A stretch of 64,000 nucleotides of DNA from an uncultured Desulfuromonas sp. (lineage in GTDB: Bacteria > Desulfobacterota > Desulfuromonadia > Desulfuromonadales > Desulfuromonadaceae), in assembly GCF_963678835.1 (NCBI RefSeq), contig NZ_OY787470.1, positions 1 through 64,000 on the forward strand. The letters are read 5' to 3'. The stretch's first letter is position 1. Each line of letters starts with the position of its first letter. The notes below the pieces were generated by a model. That model was not told the DNA's origin, did not search any database, and was given only the letters and a program-made list of their open reading frames with translations. A program made the position numbers and the translations under genes. Below, in pieces: positions 17,105 to 24,893 of the stretch.

Positions 17105-18256
17105 ATGGATTGGGTGAGTGATGGTCAGTTTCTTCAACTTCTCTTCTGTTCTCTGGCGGGGGCCGTTGTCGGTTGTAGCCTGTCCTGCGTTTCCGGCGTC
17201 CATCGACTCACCGCGCTGACTCTTGTTTTTTTTCTACAATTTCTTATTGGACTGACACCGGAAGACTTTGTGATGTTTGCTGCCGCCGCCCTGGCGGCGG
17301 CACTCGTTAGCTCAAGCGGGCACAAAATGGGCCGCCGCAGCCTGGTGATGATGGCGGGGGCTGTCATGGCGCTACTTTTTTTCAGTTCTGAGCTTGCACT
17401 GTTTGTTATTCAGGCAAAATCGGTTGGCATGATCCATGTTGTGCTTGTGATCTTGCTGGCAAACCTGCTGTTTGCAAAGAGCCCGGTCAGCAAAGGGATG
17501 ATCGCCTTAGCGCTGGGGATGGTGACGGCGCAATTGGGTTCTTATCTGACTTCTAGTTCCCTGCATCTTCCGCTGGATCTCTTCGGCTGGACCGAAGGGA
17601 CCGCTTTGATCATAGTCCTCGCTGGGACTTGTGTGTTTTCCCCACTTTTATGCGGTCCCGTTGTACCGCGCGAGTCCGTTAAGGCGAACAACTCTGCCGA
17701 TCTTATTGGGCTTAACCTGATTGGCATTTTGTCATTACTCCTGTTTGGGATCGGGACCTCGATCGAAAGCATTGTGTTGTTTGCCATGCTCAATTATGAG
17801 AATGTCCCTTTTGGCGCCATGGCCTTCATCGAAAATGGTGTCAGGATAAATCAGTCGCTGCTGGCTGTTTTATTTTCCGTCCTGTTTGTTCTGCTGCTCC
17901 AGAAAACGATTGTCAAAGACCTGCGTTTATTGTTCACAAAGATACCCCTGTGGATGGTGCACTCAATGATCGCAGTGATTGCCATCACCACACTGTGTGT
18001 GTTGGACTTAGGTGTTTTTTCAATCTATCTGGCATTGATCTTTGGTTTTGTTGGAATGGCCCTCGAGAAAAGCGGTATGTCGACACCGCTGTTTTTAGTG
18101 GGCTATATTTATGGCAGTCACTTGGGCTATCTGTTTGAAATTTCAATCTTAGCCCGTCAAACATTATTCCAGTTGCCGCTGCTGTTGTCAGCGCTTTTGT
18201 TCGCTGCGCTGTTGGTGGTTGGGAAAATGTATTGGCGACGCAAACAGCACAGCTGA
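17105..18256 (+). CDS. Polytopic membrane protein, divergent TctA-like candidate
   Basis: A 383-residue protein with about ten hydrophobic helices. Gene order (small membrane protein then large one, opposite a TctC-like binding protein and its two-component system) suggests the large TctA subunit. However it is about 120 residues shorter than typical TctA, and the usual Gly/Pro-rich signature near the N-terminus is reduced to a weak form (SCVSGVHRLTALTL). It may be a diverged transporter of another kind. The ATG at 17105 was chosen because upstream in-frame starts lie inside the preceding gene. Confidence 0.5.
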   Translation: MDWVSDGQFLQLLFCSLAGAVVGCSLSCVSGVHRLTALTLVFFLQFLIGLTPEDFVMFAAAALAAALVSSSGHKMGRRSLVMMAGAVMALLFFSSELALFVIQAKSVGMIHVVLVILLANLLFAKSPVSKGMIALALGMVTAQLGSYLTSSSLHLPLDLFGWTEGTALIIVLAGTCVFSPLLCGPVVPRESVKANNSADLIGLNLIGILSLLLFGIGTSIESIVLFAMLNYENVPFGAMAFIENGVRINQSLLAVLFSVLFVLLLQKTIVKDLRLLFTKIPLWMVHSMIAVIAITTLCVLDLGVFSIYLALIFGFVGMALEKSGMSTPLFLVGYIYGSHLGYLFEISILARQTLFQLPLLLSALLFAALLVVGKMYWRRKQHS

Positions 18257-18281
18257 GTTCGCCTGCTTTTTCACCTGCAAA

Positions 18282-18320
18282 ACGAGAATGGCACGTCCTT
18301 GCCGGATGGGTCATTCTTGT
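18282..18320 (+). terminator. Long hairpin after the TctA-like gene
   Basis: Two 17-base arms pair with one mismatch and a few wobble pairs around the loop TTGCC, 25 bases past the stop codon. A U tract is missing, so this is a candidate terminator only. Confidence 0.45.
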
Positions 18321-18458
18321 TAGTCCCGATTAGCAGGAAGATCTGCCTAGACATAATGGCTGACAGTTAGAAACAAAAAAGGACCTGCCCCTTGCAAACG
18401 TGGGTTATGTTGAAAATTTAATAACCCCAACACAGAGCCAAAACCAAGGAGGCAGGTC

Positions 18459-19574
18459 TTGAAAAATTCTAGCATGTTTATCGGATTGGACGTCCATAAA
18501 AAATCTATTGAGATAGCCATTGCCGAGGACGGTCGCACTGGCGAAGTTCGCCGATACGGTGAAATTGCCGGTGACTTGTCTGCTCTGGACAAGGTGGTTA
18601 GGAAACTTATTTCAAAAGGAGCTGAACTGCACTTTGTCTACGAAGCCGGTCCTTGCGGCTATGAGATTTACCGCCACCTGACAGCTCAGGGATTCGATTG
18701 CCAGGTGGTGGCCCCCTCAAAGATTCCAAGGAAAAGCGGCGAGCGGATAAAAAATGACCGCCGGGATGCGCAGATGCTTGCCCGCCTGCATCGGGCCGGT
18801 GAACTGTCCGGCGTCTTTGTCCCTGCGGCGGAAGATGAAGCGATGCGGGATCTCACCCGCTCGAGAGAAGATGCCAAAATAACGCAGAAAAAAGCCAAGC
18901 AGCGCATTCTGGCTTTCCTGCTTCGGCATGGGTTCAGATACAACGGACGAACTCCTTGGAGTCAGGCCCATATGCGGTGGATCGCTGAGATTAAAATGCC
19001 CCATCCCGCTCAGCAAATCGCTCTTCAGGAATATGTCGACACATTAACTGAGAGCACGTGCCGGGTGAAACGCCTTACGGATCAGATTCAGCAACTTTTG
19101 CCGCAATGGCGTATGTTTGAGGTCACCAAGGCCTATCAGTCACTACGCGGTGTCTCTTTAATTGTTGCTGCGACCACAGTTGCGGAAATCGGCGACCTGA
19201 CACGTTTTGATAGTCCCGTTGAACTGATGTCCTATCTTGGTCTGGTTCCATCGGAACACTCCAGTGGCGAGAAGACGAAACGAGGCGCCATCACCAAGAC
19301 AGGTAATGGCCATGTGCGCCGGGTTCTTGTGGAAGCAGCCTGGGCTTACCGCCTTCCTGCCCGCATCAGTCGGGTGTTACATAAACGCCAAGAAGGTTTA
19401 TCACAAGAGATTTGCGCTATTTCCTGGAAAGCCCAACTCCGGCTCTGTGCCCGCTACAAATACATGCTGGAACGGGGAAAATGCAAGCAGGTGATTGTAA
19501 CGGCCATCGCCCGGGAACTCTGTGCCTTCATGTGGGCCATCGCCCATGAGGTTGACATTCCGGAAGTGGTATAA
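18459..19574 (+). CDS. IS110 family transposase (DEDD recombinase)
   Basis: A 371-residue transposase with an N-terminal RuvC-like DEDD domain (FIGLDVHKKSIEIAIAEDG, YEAGPCGYEIYRHL, NDRRDAQMLARL giving D, E, D and D) and a C-terminal transposase_20 domain with the conserved Ser region (LRGVSLIVAATTVAEIG, then YLGLVPSEHSSG). It is intact. The TTG start has AAGGAGG 6 bases upstream; an ATG five codons later is possible. Enzymes of this family are guided by a structured RNA made from the element's own non-coding end. Confidence 0.93.
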   Translation: MKNSSMFIGLDVHKKSIEIAIAEDGRTGEVRRYGEIAGDLSALDKVVRKLISKGAELHFVYEAGPCGYEIYRHLTAQGFDCQVVAPSKIPRKSGERIKNDRRDAQMLARLHRAGELSGVFVPAAEDEAMRDLTRSREDAKITQKKAKQRILAFLLRHGFRYNGRTPWSQAHMRWIAEIKMPHPAQQIALQEYVDTLTESTCRVKRLTDQIQQLLPQWRMFEVTKAYQSLRGVSLIVAATTVAEIGDLTRFDSPVELMSYLGLVPSEHSSGEKTKRGAITKTGNGHVRRVLVEAAWAYRLPARISRVLHKRQEGLSQEICAISWKAQLRLCARYKYMLERGKCKQVIVTAIARELCAFMWAIAHEVDIPEVV

Positions 19575-19888
19575 CAAAGGTCAGAAAAAACACTCCAAAA
19601 TAGGCAGGAGAAAGCATAACGCACAAGAACATACATTCCATGGCAGTTGAAGGGGCGCAACCACGGTCAGGAGAATCCTCGTGAGCACTATTGGATAAGG
19701 CCTTTGGCCGAACTCACGATACTAGACAGAGGCAGCTCCGCGACGAAGACAAGTCTGGCGGTATCCAACCCGCGAATATCAGTCTGATGAGCCGTCGCAA
19801 CAACGGTTCCGCCCCTGCAAGTGCCATGGAACATAAACAGAATAAAACCGCTGAATCAGTTGGGCAGGCAAAGAATATTCTTCTTGAC
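19575..19888 (+). ncRNA. Candidate bridge-RNA region of the IS1111-group element
   Basis: This 314-base stretch between the transposase stop and the right inverted repeat has no credible gene. In IS1111-group elements the long non-coding end after the gene encodes the bridge RNA that pairs with target and donor DNA. The RNA's ends and loops were not determined here. Confidence 0.4.
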
Positions 19889-19904
19889 AACTGTCAGCCA
19901 TATC

Positions 19905-20067
19905 AGTGCTCTGTCAATGCTAAAAATTCGTGTGAATGGCACAGCATCGTGCCATTCACACAAGGCGCGAAATCGCCGAAGTGGCCATTCCACTTCAAGA
20001 TTTTGCAACGCAGTGGGAATGGTGCGAGGCGAAGCCAGACTCGAAGATTTAGTGTTGTCAGAGCACT
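19905..20067 (+). repeat. 163-bp MITE-like element, copy A
   Basis: Starts AGTGCTCTGTCAATGC and ends TTGTCAGAGCACT, so the termini are inverted repeats. It is the same length as, and highly similar to, copies at 36784-36946 (inverted) and 45995-46157. It is squeezed between the IS1111-group element and the left end of the IS1182 element, which directly abuts it. Confidence 0.85.
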
Positions 20068-21481
20068 GCAGTCTGTCGGACTTTTAGACCGTAAAAAATG
20101 TTAAACTCGTCGAAACCAGAAACACCTTGCGCAGGTAGATTTTCCATGAGTGATAAATTCCGACAAGTTGACCGCGAAACGCAGTTTTTGTTGCCGCCGT
20201 CGCTGGACGACTGGCTATTTGGCCCGGTTTGTCATAGACATCGTAGAACAGCTCGACCTCAGTGAGATTAAATCGGCCTACACCGGGCGCGGCTCCAAGG
20301 CGCATCATCCAGAAATGCTGTTGGCTCTGCTGTTTTACGGTTATGCGACAGGCGTCTTTTCCAGTCGTAAACTGGAACAGGCGACCTATGATTCGCTCGC
20401 ATTTCGTTACATTGCCGCCAACGACCACCCCGATCACGATACCATTGCCAACTTCCGCAAGCGGTTTTTGCCGCTGCTCAATTCTCTTTTTGTCCAGATT
20501 CTGCTCATTGCTCATCAGATGGGTTGCCTGAAGCTGGGCAAAGTCAGCCTGGACGGAACCAAGATCAAGGCCAATGCATCCAAACGCCATGCTCTGAGTT
20601 GGAAGAATGCCAACCAGCTCGAAATCCAACTCAAAGCCGAGGTCGAAGAACTGCTGCGGCTGGCCGAAGAGGCGGACAACAGCGAACGACCAGACGGTCT
20701 GGATATTCCCACGGAGCTCAGTCGCCGCGAAAAACGTCTCAACGCCATTACCCGCGCCAAAGAGGAGATCGAACGTCGGGCCGCCGCGCGTCATGACAAA
20801 GAACGGGCTGAGTACGAGGAAAAACTCGCCGAACGCAAAGCCAAAGAGCAAAAAAACGGTAAGAAGGCCGGGGGCAAAAAGCCCAAGCCACCCGAGCCCC
20901 AACGACAAGCAGGAAATTGCTCTCGCCCTTGAAGTGCTGGGGAATCTGCCGAAGCAACTGGGAACGGTAGATCATCTGATCAGTGATGCCGGATACTTCA
21001 GTGAAGCCAATGTGCGCAGCTGTCTCAAAGCACAGATCCTTGCGCTTATCAGTATTCATCGTGACAAACACAACCAGAGTCTCAAAGAGCGTTTTTGCGA
21101 ACCCGCAGCGCTACCTGAAACCGCTGACGGCGTTGAAACCATGAAGCATCGGTTACAGACCCAGACGGGCCGGGCTCTTTACGCGAGGCGCAAAAGCACG
21201 GTTGAACCGGTGTTCGGTATCATAAAAGCGGTCATGGGTTTTCGCCAATTCCTGCTACGCGGGGTGGAATCCGTGCGCGGCGAATGGAATCTAGTCTGCG
21301 TGGCTTGGAATCTATAAGCGACTACATGCCCTGAGAGGGTAATCACCGTTTGGGGCGTGTGTTTTTGTTGTTATAAGGCCGAATCCATGGCCAACCAGCA
21401 CGGTAAAACGAAAACGATAGTGATTATTTGCCCGTAGGGATAACCCACTGCTGCAGGACTGCTTTAAGTCCGACAGACTGC
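20068..21481 (+). mobile_element. IS1182 family element, defective
   Basis: Terminal inverted repeats GCAGTCTGTCGGACTT (20068-20083) and AAGTCCGACAGACTGC (21466-21481) are perfect over 16 bp and enclose a broken IS1182 transposase gene. The left end abuts MITE copy A, and the MITE's expected last bases (TAG) appear just after the right end, so the element probably inserted into the MITE edge. Confidence 0.8.
20146..21317 (+). pseudogene. IS1182 family transposase, inactivated by deletions
   Basis: The N-terminus is recognisable from MSDKFRQVDRETQFLLPPSL, then the frame shifts near 20215, where about 11 bases seem missing before LARFVIDIVEQLDL. The middle has YTGRGSKAHHPEMLLALLFY and the first catalytic Asp in LDGTKIKANAS. 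Near 20899 a second shift joins KPPEP directly to NDKQEIALALEVLG; family members have roughly 45 residues in between, including a conserved acidic motif. The C-terminus keeps LISDAGYFSE and RKSTVEPVFGIIK. At least two lesions make it inactive. Confidence 0.85.
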
Positions 21482-21499
21482 TAGTGATCGTGTTTTGCC

Positions 21500-22504
21500 T
21501 CAGTCGGAATTGGAAAAACAGCTCTGTTGAGTTAGTGGGTTAAAAGTTTCCCTTGCCGGGACGCTATGGTGTTGGGCGGGGCTGAGTTTTTCCAGCCGCC
21601 GTTTTTGCTTTCGTGCTTCTCGTGCTGCTTCGAGCTTGCTGTCTCGTTCTTTGAAGATTTGTTTTTCCCGGCCTTCGAGTTTGATTTTGGGAGCCACGTA
21701 GCCCAGCGCACTGTGCAGTCGTTCGTCGTTGTAATAGCGGATGTAGTCCGCAACTTGCTTTCTGGCTTCATCAAGCGACAGCGGAACCTTCGGGCGAATG
21801 CATTCCTGCTTAATGGTAGCGTGGAAACGTTCCAACTTGCCATTGCTTTGTGGGTAGAAAGGCGATGTCCGCACATGCGTCATGCCTGCTACCCGGATAA
21901 ACTCTTTGAAGTCCTTGGCGATGAATTGAGGGCCATTGTCGGAAATAATCCTCGGTGTGGCGGCGGGATACTTTTCCCGGGCCCGCTGCAAAATAATTTC
22001 CACATCTGCCTCAGTCATCGTCTCGCGCAACTCCCAGTGGACGATGTAGCGGCTACAGCCGTCCAGCAGGCAGCACAGATAATAAAAGGTGCCTCGGATA
22101 TTGATGTAGGAAATATCAATATGCCAATGTTCATGGGGCCTGAGCGGCTGGACAAAACCGGTCCCTTTTTTTGATTGTTTGCCGTTCCAGCGCCTGAGTA
22201 GTCCGGCGGTACTTAGAACACGATAGACGCTGCTGGGGCTGACGGCAACAATATCCTGATCGAGCATCATGAACGTCAGACGGCGGTAGCCCTCCTGAGG
22301 CGTGTGCTGATAGAATTTGATGATCGCCTGCTTCTCCCACTCTTCCAGCCAGAAATCGCGGGGGATCAGGGCGTTGTGCTCGTTGACTTTGCCGTAGCGC
22401 TGCTGCCAATTATAGAATTTACTGACAGCTAGGCCCAGCCAGCCGATGATGCGCGTCACTGCGATGCCTGTGCGCGTGGTCCAGCGCTTGACGAAGTCAA
22501 CCAC
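21500..22504 (-). CDS. IS3 family transposase OrfB (integrase core)
   Basis: A 334-residue rve-type integrase domain. The DDE residues sit in WHIDISYINIRGTFYYLCCL (D), RIISDNGPQFIAKDF (D) and SNGKLERFHATIKQE (E). An HTH_21 region precedes it (YGYRRLTFML-like stretch EGYRRLTFMMLDQ). Its frame is open further upstream through SWVPHDIRDAVVDFV and connects by a -1 shift to OrfA, so the working protein is most likely an OrfAB fusion and the ATG at 22504 is only the first in-frame start. Confidence 0.92.
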   Translation of the reverse strand: MVDFVKRWTTRTGIAVTRIIGWLGLAVSKFYNWQQRYGKVNEHNALIPRDFWLEEWEKQAIIKFYQHTPQEGYRRLTFMMLDQDIVAVSPSSVYRVLSTAGLLRRWNGKQSKKGTGFVQPLRPHEHWHIDISYINIRGTFYYLCCLLDGCSRYIVHWELRETMTEADVEIILQRAREKYPAATPRIISDNGPQFIAKDFKEFIRVAGMTHVRTSPFYPQSNGKLERFHATIKQECIRPKVPLSLDEARKQVADYIRYYNDERLHSALGYVAPKIKLEGREKQIFKERDSKLEAAREARKQKRRLEKLSPAQHHSVPARETFNPLTQQSCFSNSD

Positions 22505-22539
22505 GGCATCACGAATATCATGGGGGACCCAAGACGCTT

Positions 22540-22848
22540 TCAGAGTTCCCCAAGTTCCTTTTTTAACTGAACGTGTTCCTCCAGCAATTCCGAGAGAACC
22601 TCGTTCTTGGTTTGCAGCTTCGCTTCGAGCTGGGCAATGCGTTTCTCTTCAGCCTTTTTCTGGCGGGAGTTGTCTTTTTCAAAAGCGGCGGCACCGTTCT
22701 CGAAAAACTCCTTCTGCCAGCGGTAAAAAACCGTGGGCTGAAGCTGATATTCATCACACAGGTTTGAGACCGGTGTTTGATCAACAAGGTGGCGCTTGAG
22801 AATGGCAACTTTCTCTTGAGCCGTGTAATTTTTACGTTTTTTTCGCAT
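22540..22848 (-). CDS. IS3 family transposase OrfA (helix-turn-helix)
   Basis: A 102-residue DNA-binding subunit with an N-terminal helix-turn-helix (YTAQEKVAILKRHLVDQTPV, then CDEYQLQPTVFYRWQKEFF) and a C-terminal leucine-zipper-like coiled coil (about residues 62-100), as in IS3 OrfA proteins. Its last codons contain the A6G slippery site that leads into OrfB. Confidence 0.92.
   Translation of the reverse strand: MRKKRKNYTAQEKVAILKRHLVDQTPVSNLCDEYQLQPTVFYRWQKEFFENGAAAFEKDNSRQKKAEEKRIAQLEAKLQTKNEVLSELLEEHVQLKKELGEL
22558..22564 (-). promoter_or_regulatory. A6G slippery site for programmed -1 frameshifting
   Basis: On the minus strand the OrfA end reads CAG TTA AAA AAG GAA. A -1 slip gives an open frame GTWGTLKASWVPHDIRDAVV that runs without a stop into OrfB. 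A6G is a classic IS3 frameshift motif. Confidence 0.8.
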
Positions 22849-23195
22849 GGTGAATTTCTCCGTTCGAGTAGTCTAACTCAAACGAGGCAATTCTCCAATT
22901 CACGCTGAACCAAGACAATCGTAAACACAAAAACTGCTAGCCAACGGGTCAAAAGTGTCTATCAAACCAGTGGCGATTCATTTGGGCCGTTTGGATGAGG
23001 TCTCAAGCTGGGTGAAAAAATTGTTACTGGTTTGTCTTTTTACTCCTATGTTATCCCTCTGGGGTATATGAAGAACCATGGGGTCTAAGGTTTTTGCCGG
23101 TTTTACCCATGAAAAACCTTCATCCGTTGGCTTTTAAGGCAATCACTTAATATTAATGGAATGTCTCTTTTGGTCGGTTTGCTCATTTTTCTACA

Positions 23196-23235
23196 GATCA
23201 GAAGGTCGGGAGTTCGAATCTTCCCTGGCGCGCCA
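23196..23235 (+). tRNA. tRNA 3'-end fragment (attachment-site remnant)
   Basis: The sequence has a T arm (GGGAG-TTCGAAT-CTTCC), a 3' acceptor strand CTGGCGC, discriminator G and CCA, which matches the last third of an arginine-type tRNA. The 5' half, D arm and a matching acceptor strand are not found upstream, so it is not a working tRNA. Such fragments mark integration sites of genomic islands. Bases 22922-23195 upstream show nothing else recognisable. Confidence 0.6.
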
Positions 23236-23248
23236 TTTAAAAAAATAG

Positions 23249-23288
23249 AGACCCAGTTCACATCAATGTGAGCTGGGTCTTTTTTTTC
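23249..23288 (+). terminator. Strong rho-independent terminator after the tRNA fragment
   Basis: A 15-bp stem (AGACCCAGTTCACAT with ATGTGAGCTGGGTCT, one G-T pair) with a 2-base gap as loop centre is followed by a run of T. It sits 13 bases past the CCA, as a tRNA terminator would. Confidence 0.9.
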
Positions 23289-23358
23289 AATTTTTCACAG
23301 AAACCCTTGTTGGGTTTTTGCCACATTAAATTGCTGGTTCGAAGAGCCTTCTTTCGTT

Positions 23359-24084
23359 ATGTTGTCTTTTATTAATTTTAACGATGGCTTGGGGGGAATT
23401 TTGCAGAAAAATTTATGGACTCGTGTTTTACCTTTTGCCTTGTATATGGCGTTTATCGGAATTGAAGATGGGCTGCGTTACCTCGTCGGCCAGTCTGGCG
23501 ATTTTTCAGAAGCGAGTTTTCTCTACCTTTATCCGGTTAAAGTGGGGGTGGTCGCTGCTGTGTTGGCGGTTTGTTGGCGCCACTATCGCGAGGTGCGGTT
23601 TTCCGACCTCCTTCAATGGCGGCATACCGTGTTGAGTATCGCTATTGGTGGAGGGACTTTCTGGTTGTGGATCCATATGACCTGGGACTTCGCAACATTG
23701 GGGGAGTCGCAGGGATTTAACCCTAATTTTTTTGCGGAAGAGGGCGTGCGTGACATGATGGTGGCCACGCGTCTTTTTGGTGCTGTTTTGGTGGTGCCGG
23801 TGATGGAGGAGATTTTTTGGCGCTCATTTTTGATCCGCTATGCCATTGATGGAAATTTTATGCAGGTGGCTATTGGTCGGTTCAGTGTCTTTTCCTTTCT
23901 GGTAACGACCGTTTTATTCGGGTTGGAGCATCACCTGTTTCTTGCAGGTATGGCCGCAGGCGCGTTGTTTAATTTTCTTCTGTATCGAACTCGCAGCATT
24001 GCTCAGTGTATCCTCAGTCATTCTGTGGCAAATCTGGCTCTGGGGCTTTATGTGTTACAAACGGGGCAATGGCAGTTTTGGTAA
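23359..24084 (+). CDS. CAAX-protease-related membrane protein (exosortase-associated CPBP type)
   Basis: A 241-residue polytopic protein of the CPBP (Rce1-like) intramembrane protease clan. The motif EE-x-x-x-R is in VMEEIFWRSFLIRY, a second motif with His in TTVLFGLEHHLFLAG, and a third in LSHSVANLALG. These supply the Glu and His residues of the presumed active site. The version resembles the CAAX-related family that tracks with exosortase/PEP-CTERM systems (TIGR03008). It opens the exopolysaccharide locus. It is not an exosortase itself, as it lacks the exosortase Cys/Arg/His pattern. Start is uncertain: a TTG near 23401 has a stronger GGGGGG upstream. Confidence 0.75.
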   Translation: MLSFINFNDGLGGILQKNLWTRVLPFALYMAFIGIEDGLRYLVGQSGDFSEASFLYLYPVKVGVVAAVLAVCWRHYREVRFSDLLQWRHTVLSIAIGGGTFWLWIHMTWDFATLGESQGFNPNFFAEEGVRDMMVATRLFGAVLVVPVMEEIFWRSFLIRYAIDGNFMQVAIGRFSVFSFLVTTVLFGLEHHLFLAGMAAGALFNFLLYRTRSIAQCILSHSVANLALGLYVLQTGQWQFW

Positions 24085-24089
24085 CGCAT

Positions 24090-24238
24090 GATGTTGAAAA
24101 GATCCCACCCGAGGGCTTTCAACGACGCAAGCCGAAAATGCGATTTCCGTCGTGCGAACAGAATTCAGGATTTTGAAAATCTGTCCGTGATTTTGTTCGC
24201 ACGTCCATGGGCTCCACTAACGGTTTTTCAGCAGCCTG
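24090..24238 (-). repeat. Roughly 150-bp inverted-repeat element, family 2, copy 1
   Basis: Read on the minus strand it begins CAGGCTGCTGAAAAACC, continues through GGAGCCCATGG and ACGGAAATCGCATTTTCGGC, and ends TTTTCAACAT. It matches 35204-35354 in the same order with scattered differences and a different centre. No protein is encoded. Confidence 0.75.
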
Positions 24239-24355
24239 ATCGACTGTGGCAAACTCCGATCACTCGGAAAACTCCCCCGGTTTTGGCGGGGGATCCAGAC
24301 TCTTTTAAGCTTCTCGGGCACACTTCATCCATCGTTTTTTTTTTTGCTCTGTAGG

Positions 24356-24556
24356 TTAATGAAGGCACTGGCGACGCTCTTTGCCTAAGTAGTGATGTTC
24401 GTCGGAATCGGGTTTTCGGATCGGGTCTTGGCCAACAACCGCCCAGCCGTTAGCACGCAAGAACTTGCGAATTTCTCCTGATATCAGTTTGTTGTCAAGC
24501 ATGTCCGGCTTGACGTAGTCATATTGCCCTCCGAAGTACTGAACATAGATCATCAT
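24356..24556 (-). CDS. GSU3473 family small protein
   Basis: A 66-residue soluble protein with the family opening MMIYVQYFGGQYDYVKPDML and a central RANGWAVVGQDPIR segment. Small proteins of this kind are common in Geobacter relatives and have no known function. AGGGG is placed well before the ATG. Bases 24557-24893 beyond it form an AT-rich gap that holds no gene and should contain promoters for this gene and for cpsB. Confidence 0.75.
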   Translation of the reverse strand: MMIYVQYFGGQYDYVKPDMLDNKLISGEIRKFLRANGWAVVGQDPIRKPDSDEHHYLGKERRQCLH

Positions 24557-24893
24557 ATGAATCCCCTTTAGGCATTAACAAATGCTAAAATTTGCGTTAT
24601 AGATAATAGGCGCGTAAGATTAGAATGCAATAAATAACATAAGCAAAAGTTGTGCCGGACGTTGCTGGCACGTCTGTTTTTGAGCTGTGCTTTATAAGTA
24701 ACCGTAATTATTGAAGTTAATCGCCGAGAATGATTTGTGGATGGGGTGAGTTTTGCTGTTGTTATGATTTTCGACGGTTTGTGTCGGAATTCTTAACATG
24801 CGGTGTGTTTATTATGTTGCCTTTTCTTCACTTAAAACAAATCAATAGGTTGTAAGAATATCTGATGTGGGCTTTTACGAAAAAAGAGTTTTT

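Larger units (their letters stand above)
18358..19899 (+). mobile_element. IS110 family element, IS1111 group
   Basis: The 11-bp inverted repeat GGCTGACAGTT lies at 18358-18368 and its complement AACTGTCAGCC at 19889-19899. The transposase gene sits near the left repeat, and a long non-coding end of about 310 bases lies on the right. Subterminal repeats and a long right non-coding end are features of the IS1111 group. The exact ends may lie a few bases outside the repeats. Confidence 0.8.
21485..22921 (-). mobile_element. IS3 family element with OrfA and OrfB
   Basis: Both ends share an imperfect inverted repeat of about 30 bases (GAATTGGA at 21507 onward and ending TTGAGTTAG near 21536; complement at 22873-22901), extending outward more weakly. 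It carries two overlapping genes with a slippery site, as usual for IS3. Exact boundaries are approximate. Confidence 0.8.

Noticed and set aside
18289..18302. TGGCACGTCCTTGC looks like a sigma-54 promoter
   Set aside because: GG and GC are 9 bases apart instead of 10, and the sequence is part of a hairpin after a gene, with only an IS downstream.
22933..22940. ACTGCTAG on both sides of the IS3 element as a target duplication
   Set aside because: IS3 duplications are usually 3-4 bp next to the ends, whereas here the left copy overlaps the IS1182 terminus and the right copy is over 10 bp away from the inferred end.
23150..23235. Complete tRNA gene
   Set aside because: Only the T arm, 3' acceptor strand and CCA are present; no D arm or matching 5' acceptor strand can be found upstream.
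23359..24084. Possible exosortase, because it is a polytopic protein at the head of an XrtA locus
   Set aside because: It has the CPBP motifs (EE-x-x-x-R and His motifs) of CAAX-type proteases and lacks the exosortase Cys, Arg and His signatures.
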